Below are positions 61,801-64,000 of a DNA stretch of 64,000 nt, piece after piece (position 1 is the first letter of the stretch; each line of letters starts with the position of its first letter). Below the pieces are notes generated by a model. The model was not told the DNA's origin and did no database searches. It saw only the letters and a program-made list of their open reading frames with translations. The DNA is from Stichopus chloronotus (taxonomy: Eukaryota; Echinodermata; Holothuroidea; Aspidochirotida; Stichopodidae), in NCBI GenBank assembly GCA_021234535.1, contig CM037842.1, forward strand, positions 28,798,189 to 28,862,188, in the 5' to 3' direction. The translations under genes and the position numbers were made by a program.

Positions 61801-61932
61801 CTGCCCCTGCTTTTCATGTTTCATGACTTCCACCGAGCAAAATGGACACCAAAATTTCTCCATTACTCCTGATGAATTCAAACACTTGCTTACTACTGGA
61901 CCTGAGATGTTGCAATCCTTGGCAGGTTGTAC
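52748..61932 (-). CDS. CENATAC: CENATAC (CCDC84), minor spliceosome factor; N-terminus outside window
   Basis: Exons, in order of translation: 61932-61760, 60524-60359, 59872-about 59749, 58897-58331, 55876-55738, 52884-52752 (stop variant to 52748). Blocks that identify it: [11 protein letters not shown] (across a junction) then [32 protein letters not shown] with [31 protein letters not shown]. These match, in order, the human protein ([48 protein letters not shown]). CENATAC is a nuclear protein of the U11 or U11/U12 snRNP that promotes splicing of AT-AC U12 introns. The N-terminal C2H2 zinc-finger exon(s) should lie right of 62 kb and were not found. The middle exon is longer than in vertebrates. 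Intron 58330-55877 carries the U12-like minisatellite. Confidence 0.9.
52885..55737 (-). other. CENATAC intron between the two C-terminal exons
   Basis: Starts GTACGT at 55737 and ends TTGCAG at 52885. Contains an isolated perfect DR1 motif (TGACCTTTGACCT, 55600-55612), a G run at about 55018-55029 and a T run with G-rich tract at about 55192-55214. No exon found. Confidence 0.55.
55738..55876 (-). CDS. CENATAC: CENATAC exon with GNIHSG..PPW motif
   Basis: Acceptor CCTGTACAG, donor GTACGT, phase 0 to phase 1. Encodes [40 protein letters not shown] and EDFQKH plus one base. The GNIHSG-x-x-PPW core and the GP-x-x-EDF helix start are the best-conserved central part of CENATAC. Confidence 0.9.
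55877..56730 (-). other. CENATAC intron, part 3' of the minisatellite
   Basis: Contains a polypurine tract at about 56027-56098 (GA-rich, so polypyrimidine in the transcript) and A/T homopolymers near 56422-56435 and 56522-56545. No exon found. Confidence 0.55.
56731..58314 (-). repeat. 33-bp minisatellite, about 48 units, in a CENATAC intron; sense strand carries U12 5' splice-site cores
   Basis: Sense-strand unit: TGTGCTATATCCTTACCATA plus CTATTGGTTGTAC. Counting by eye, about 37 units contain ATATCCTT and two contain GTATCCTT; others read ATAACCTT or ATTTCCTT. The unit is 33 bp, so three minus frames stay open for hundreds of codons ([33 protein letters not shown] periodicity). This is a by-product of the period and not evidence of a protein. 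Variant units recur 198 bp apart (for example GCACTGTACAGCC at 57738 and 57936, and GATACAGCACGG at 57830 and 58028), so a six-unit block was duplicated recently. The array starts about 17 nt after the exon at 58331. Confidence 0.97.
58331..58897 (-). CDS. CENATAC: CENATAC large middle exon (about 189 codons)
   Basis: Phase 0 at both ends as read: acceptor ATATTTACCAG (start 58897) or, six bases later, ATTCAG; donor AAG/GTTAGC, a weak U2-type site. Encodes [19 protein letters not shown], then a Ser, Pro, Gln, His and Asp-rich low-conservation region, ending [13 protein letters not shown]. The end corresponds to the hydrophobic LTFIG segment just before GNIHSG in the human protein. The region is clearly longer than its vertebrate counterpart and probably disordered. 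The open frame extends upstream to 58954, so the start is approximate. Confidence 0.8.
58898..59748 (-). other. CENATAC intron with U12-like signals at its ends
   Basis: Near its 5' end the transcript reads GT/GTATCCTCG (U12-like) overlapping C/GTAAAA (U2-like). Near its 3' end TTCCTGAAT lies about 10 nt before ACCAG. Phases of the flanking exons do not close with the U12 reading, so the boundary is unresolved. No additional exon found. Confidence 0.4.
59749..59872 (-). CDS. CENATAC: CENATAC exon with IREVEQ coiled-coil motif
   Basis: Acceptor TTTGCACAG, phase 0. Encodes [38 protein letters not shown] and then VYPR or a splice site. IREVEQ is a signature of CENATAC, at the end of its central helix. 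The 3' boundary is uncertain by a few bases. Confidence 0.85.
59873..60358 (-). other. CENATAC intron
   Basis: GTGATT to TTGCACAG. No feature recognised. Confidence 0.6.
60359..60524 (-). CDS. CENATAC: CENATAC exon with EHHKR..FFWKNK motif
   Basis: Acceptor TTCTTTTGCAG, donor GAG/GTGATT. One base completes a Ser codon, then [38 protein letters not shown] and [16 protein letters not shown]. Corresponds to the segment SPEHKKATNKFWWENK and the following long basic helix of the human protein. Charged heptad-like spacing supports a helix. Confidence 0.9.
60525..61759 (-). other. CENATAC intron
   Basis: GTAAGT to TTTTGCAG. No exon or notable repeat seen. Confidence 0.6.
61760..61932 (-). CDS. CENATAC: CENATAC exon with CPFC / EHLC motif (first one inside the window)
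   Basis: Acceptor TTGTTTTAG, donor CAG/GTAAGT, phase 0 to phase 2. Encodes [39 protein letters not shown] and [13 protein letters not shown] plus two bases. The CPFC pair and the later EHL correspond to the human CCWCLCCGCEVREH...LLEHLAS region. The frame continues open upstream, but the acceptor and the family comparison favour this start. Confidence 0.88.
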
Positions 61933-62277
61933 CTAAAACAACATCCAAAAAGACAATGGTTAAAAAACATAATGTTTTGTTACTACATACAGTAGTCCAA
62001 ATTTGATTGGCCAGTACATGGGTAATAAGGAATGTAAATGTTACAGCAAACAGCTTCACATCTGCACATACTGTAGTGCAGAGCAGAATACTATAGATAG
62101 GAGGGCTTTTGGATGCAACAAACCCATCTTGACTTTTTCAAGATTGCCAATACACAGTAGATTAACATTGTAAAAGGACACGCAGTGCATTAACTATTTG
62201 AATTTTGTCACTTACACCAGTCCTTGAAAATTGAATAGAACATTTTTCATGTTATGTACTCATAGCCTTAGAGGAAT
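61933..62277 (-). other. CENATAC intron 5' of the first recognised exon
   Basis: Short AT-rich stretch. The exon encoding the N-terminal zinc finger was looked for between 62.1 and 64 kb without success. Confidence 0.5.
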
Positions 62278-62872
62278 TTAAAGGAGAAGGAAACCCTGGG
62301 AATATATTGATCAAAATGAAGCAGAAGTGTTTGACAAACATCTTCCCAAAGTTTCATTCAGAGATATTGTTTCCTGTCCAAGTTACACACTTTTGAAATT
62401 CAGAGAAGGGTGCTGCCATTTTTGCCTAAGTTGAATGTAAAACAACTTGAGTAAGTCGAATAATGATGTCACACAACCACTGACAGCAAAAATTTTAATG
62501 CATTTCTTTATATTCTTTAGCTATTATTTCTATCAATCCGAAACACACTTGTACACATTTTGTGTGGAATTACTGAGGTGTATCATGCAATAATCAAATC
62601 ATTAATACTATGACTTGAATCTATGCATGACTGTTAAAATTTATTGACAATGAAATATAAAGAAAAACAAAAGCTTTTCAATCACATGTGGTCTAGTGAT
62701 GTCATCACAATTTCAAAATGGCAGCTTCCTGATAATTTTTTTTATGAATATTCAAATTGCAATATCTTGAAAAGTAAGCAACGTATTTAACTGAAATTTG
62801 GTAATGGTGTTCCCCATATGTTAGTCTCTCATTCAACATTGTCAAAAGTTCTGACTTGCCTTCTCCTTCAAC
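62278..62872. mobile_element. Fold-back MITE-like element, about 595 bp
   Basis: Left end TTAAAGGAGAAGGAA (62278) and right end TTGCCTTCTCCTTCAA (62857-62872) are inverted copies. Internal blocks are also inverted: GTGCTGCCATTTTTG (62411) versus CAAAATGGCAGC (62715), GATGTCAC versus GTGATGTC, and GCATTTCTTTATATT versus AATATAAAGAAA. No coding capacity. Lies in a CENATAC intron. Confidence 0.65.
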
Positions 62873-63200
62873 CCTACTCAGAACCTACTGGCCCTCTCCA
62901 AAAATTTCACAGATCAAGTCACTCTCTAGTAAGTGAAATACATAGCATGTGCAGTCAACTGTGAAAGTACAGTAATTTGTCTCTCACAGTTTGAAAAATG
63001 ACAAAGCAATTACTAAGGAGCTTCACTACCCATTATTTGCAATCTGCTAGTATCTGGCACTTATGAATGGTCGCATGGTGTCATGTGATCATGTTCCTTC
63101 TCCTGATAGGACGGTTGTTTTTCCCTTATTTGGGTTTTTGGTACAAGGAGTTTGTTTCTTTAGACTAACTGTATGTCACTGTAATATGTGTAAGTCTGTT
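62873..63200. other. Noncoding, no feature seen
   Basis: Spacer between the MITE-like element and the minisatellite; nothing recognised. Confidence 0.5.
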
Positions 63201-63563
63201 GTAAGTCTGTTAAAAGTGTCCATCATGTAAGTCTGATAACAGTGTCCATCATGTAAGTCTGTAAACAGTGTCCATCATGTAAGTCTGTAAACAGTGTCCA
63301 TCATGTAAGTCTGTTAACAGTGTCCATCATGCAAGTCTGTTAACAGTGTCCATCATGTAAGTCTGTTAACAGTGTCCATCATGTAAGTCTGTTAACAGTG
63401 TCCATCATGTAAATCTGTTAACAGTGTCCATCATGTAAGTCTGTTAACAGTGTCCATCATGTAAGTCTGTAAACAGTGTCCATCATGTAAGTCTGATAAC
63501 AGTGTCCATCATGTAAGTCTGTTACCAGTGTCTATCATGTAAGTCTGTTAACAGTGTCCATCA
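63201..63563. repeat. 26-bp minisatellite, about 14 copies
   Basis: Unit GTAAGTCTGTTAACAGTGTC plus CATCAT. Variation is concentrated at GTTAACAG (GATAACAG, GTAAACAG, GTTACCAG). Every unit but a few starts ATGTAAGT on the plus strand, antisense to CENATAC. Confidence 0.95.
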
Positions 63564-64000
63564 GCAAGGGAGATACAGATGGAAATCACTTCAGACTGAC
63601 TTTAACTGGTGAGATCTTGATATTAACAGGTATATAGAACTGGGTGATAACTGAAGTCTTCCAAAATAAAAACTTTGGGGAAGTGTTTAGTTTGACTGGT
63701 CGTCTCTATTTGTTTTCTGAGATGTGGAAGATACTATTTTGCATCTATCATCACTTTCAGAGAAATAATTGCAAGTTTTTAATGTATCTAACACGGACCA
63801 ACATGGGAACACTTCACTGCACAAATCTTTAATACTGTAGGAAAATAAGTATAAATAAACCATATGTGTTCGGTAGCATTATTAACAACAAACACACTGT
63901 AATTTCATTACCAGCAGAAATATTTGGATCAGATGGGAGATTTACAACAATGTATGTAACCTGGATGGACATATCTGTCCTTGTAACGTATGTAACCAAA
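63564..64000. other. Right edge, no gene seen
   Basis: A 62-codon plus frame at 63644-63832 has no motif. The missing N-terminal exons of CENATAC presumably lie beyond this edge. Confidence 0.45.

Noticed and set aside
62060..64000. Search for the N-terminal zinc-finger exon of CENATAC
   Set aside because: No C-x-x-C...HVY...H pattern was found in a minus-strand frame; it presumably lies outside the window.

Overview
The window looks like nuclear genomic DNA of an invertebrate deuterostome, most likely an echinoderm and plausibly a sea cucumber. This is an inference from split genes with GT-AG introns, AT-rich noncoding DNA, a decayed Penelope-like retroelement, many MITE-like and minisatellite repeats, and exons resembling two animal genes: the receptor Tie and the minor-spliceosome factor CENATAC (CCDC84). 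No bacterial operon, CRISPR array, rRNA or intact tRNA was seen.

Layout. 1-1.35 kb: remnant of a Penelope-like retroelement (reverse transcriptase plus GIY-YIG endonuclease, several frameshifts). 1.35-10.4 kb: noncoding, with two pairs of diverged duplicated segments and a tRNA-like relic. 10.47-10.73 kb: last exon of an unidentified plus-strand gene ending in one membrane segment. 11.4-40 kb: a plus-strand cluster of short Tie-like ectodomain genes. Copy A (11.46-17.72 kb) has six exons and a +1 frameshift in exon 4. Copy B (28.72-38.26 kb) is intact on paper and encodes about 368 residues. A partial unit C (39.04-39.79 kb) holds only the last two exons. All exon junctions are phase 1, and no kinase or membrane segment follows. 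Between A and B lies an old tandem repeat split by a 2.9-kb TTAA-flanked element that carries an array of DR1-type nuclear-receptor motifs. 40-48 kb: no gene seen. 48-62 kb: minus-strand CENATAC, six exons recognised, N-terminal zinc-finger exon(s) beyond the right edge. The right end holds a fold-back MITE and a 26-bp minisatellite.

The most striking signal is in CENATAC. The intron after the large middle exon contains about 48 copies of a 33-bp repeat. Read in the sense of the CENATAC transcript, about 37 copies contain ATATCCTT and two contain GTATCCTT, the cores of AT- and GT-subtype U12 5' splice sites. CENATAC belongs to the minor spliceosome and promotes AT-AC intron splicing, and U11-binding tandem U12 5' splice sites (USSE) are known to autoregulate other U11/U12 protein genes. 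The array is therefore a candidate self-regulatory U11 platform or decoy. This is inference and untested.

The second theme is a small tandem family of kinase-less Tie-like proteins (signal peptide, two Ig-like exons, three EGF-like exons, short acidic/Gly-Ser tail), which could be secreted ligand-binding or decoy proteins. Around these genes, exon 3' ends with their GT sites have been tandemly copied several times. All boundaries were read by eye; no alignment or transcript data were available.
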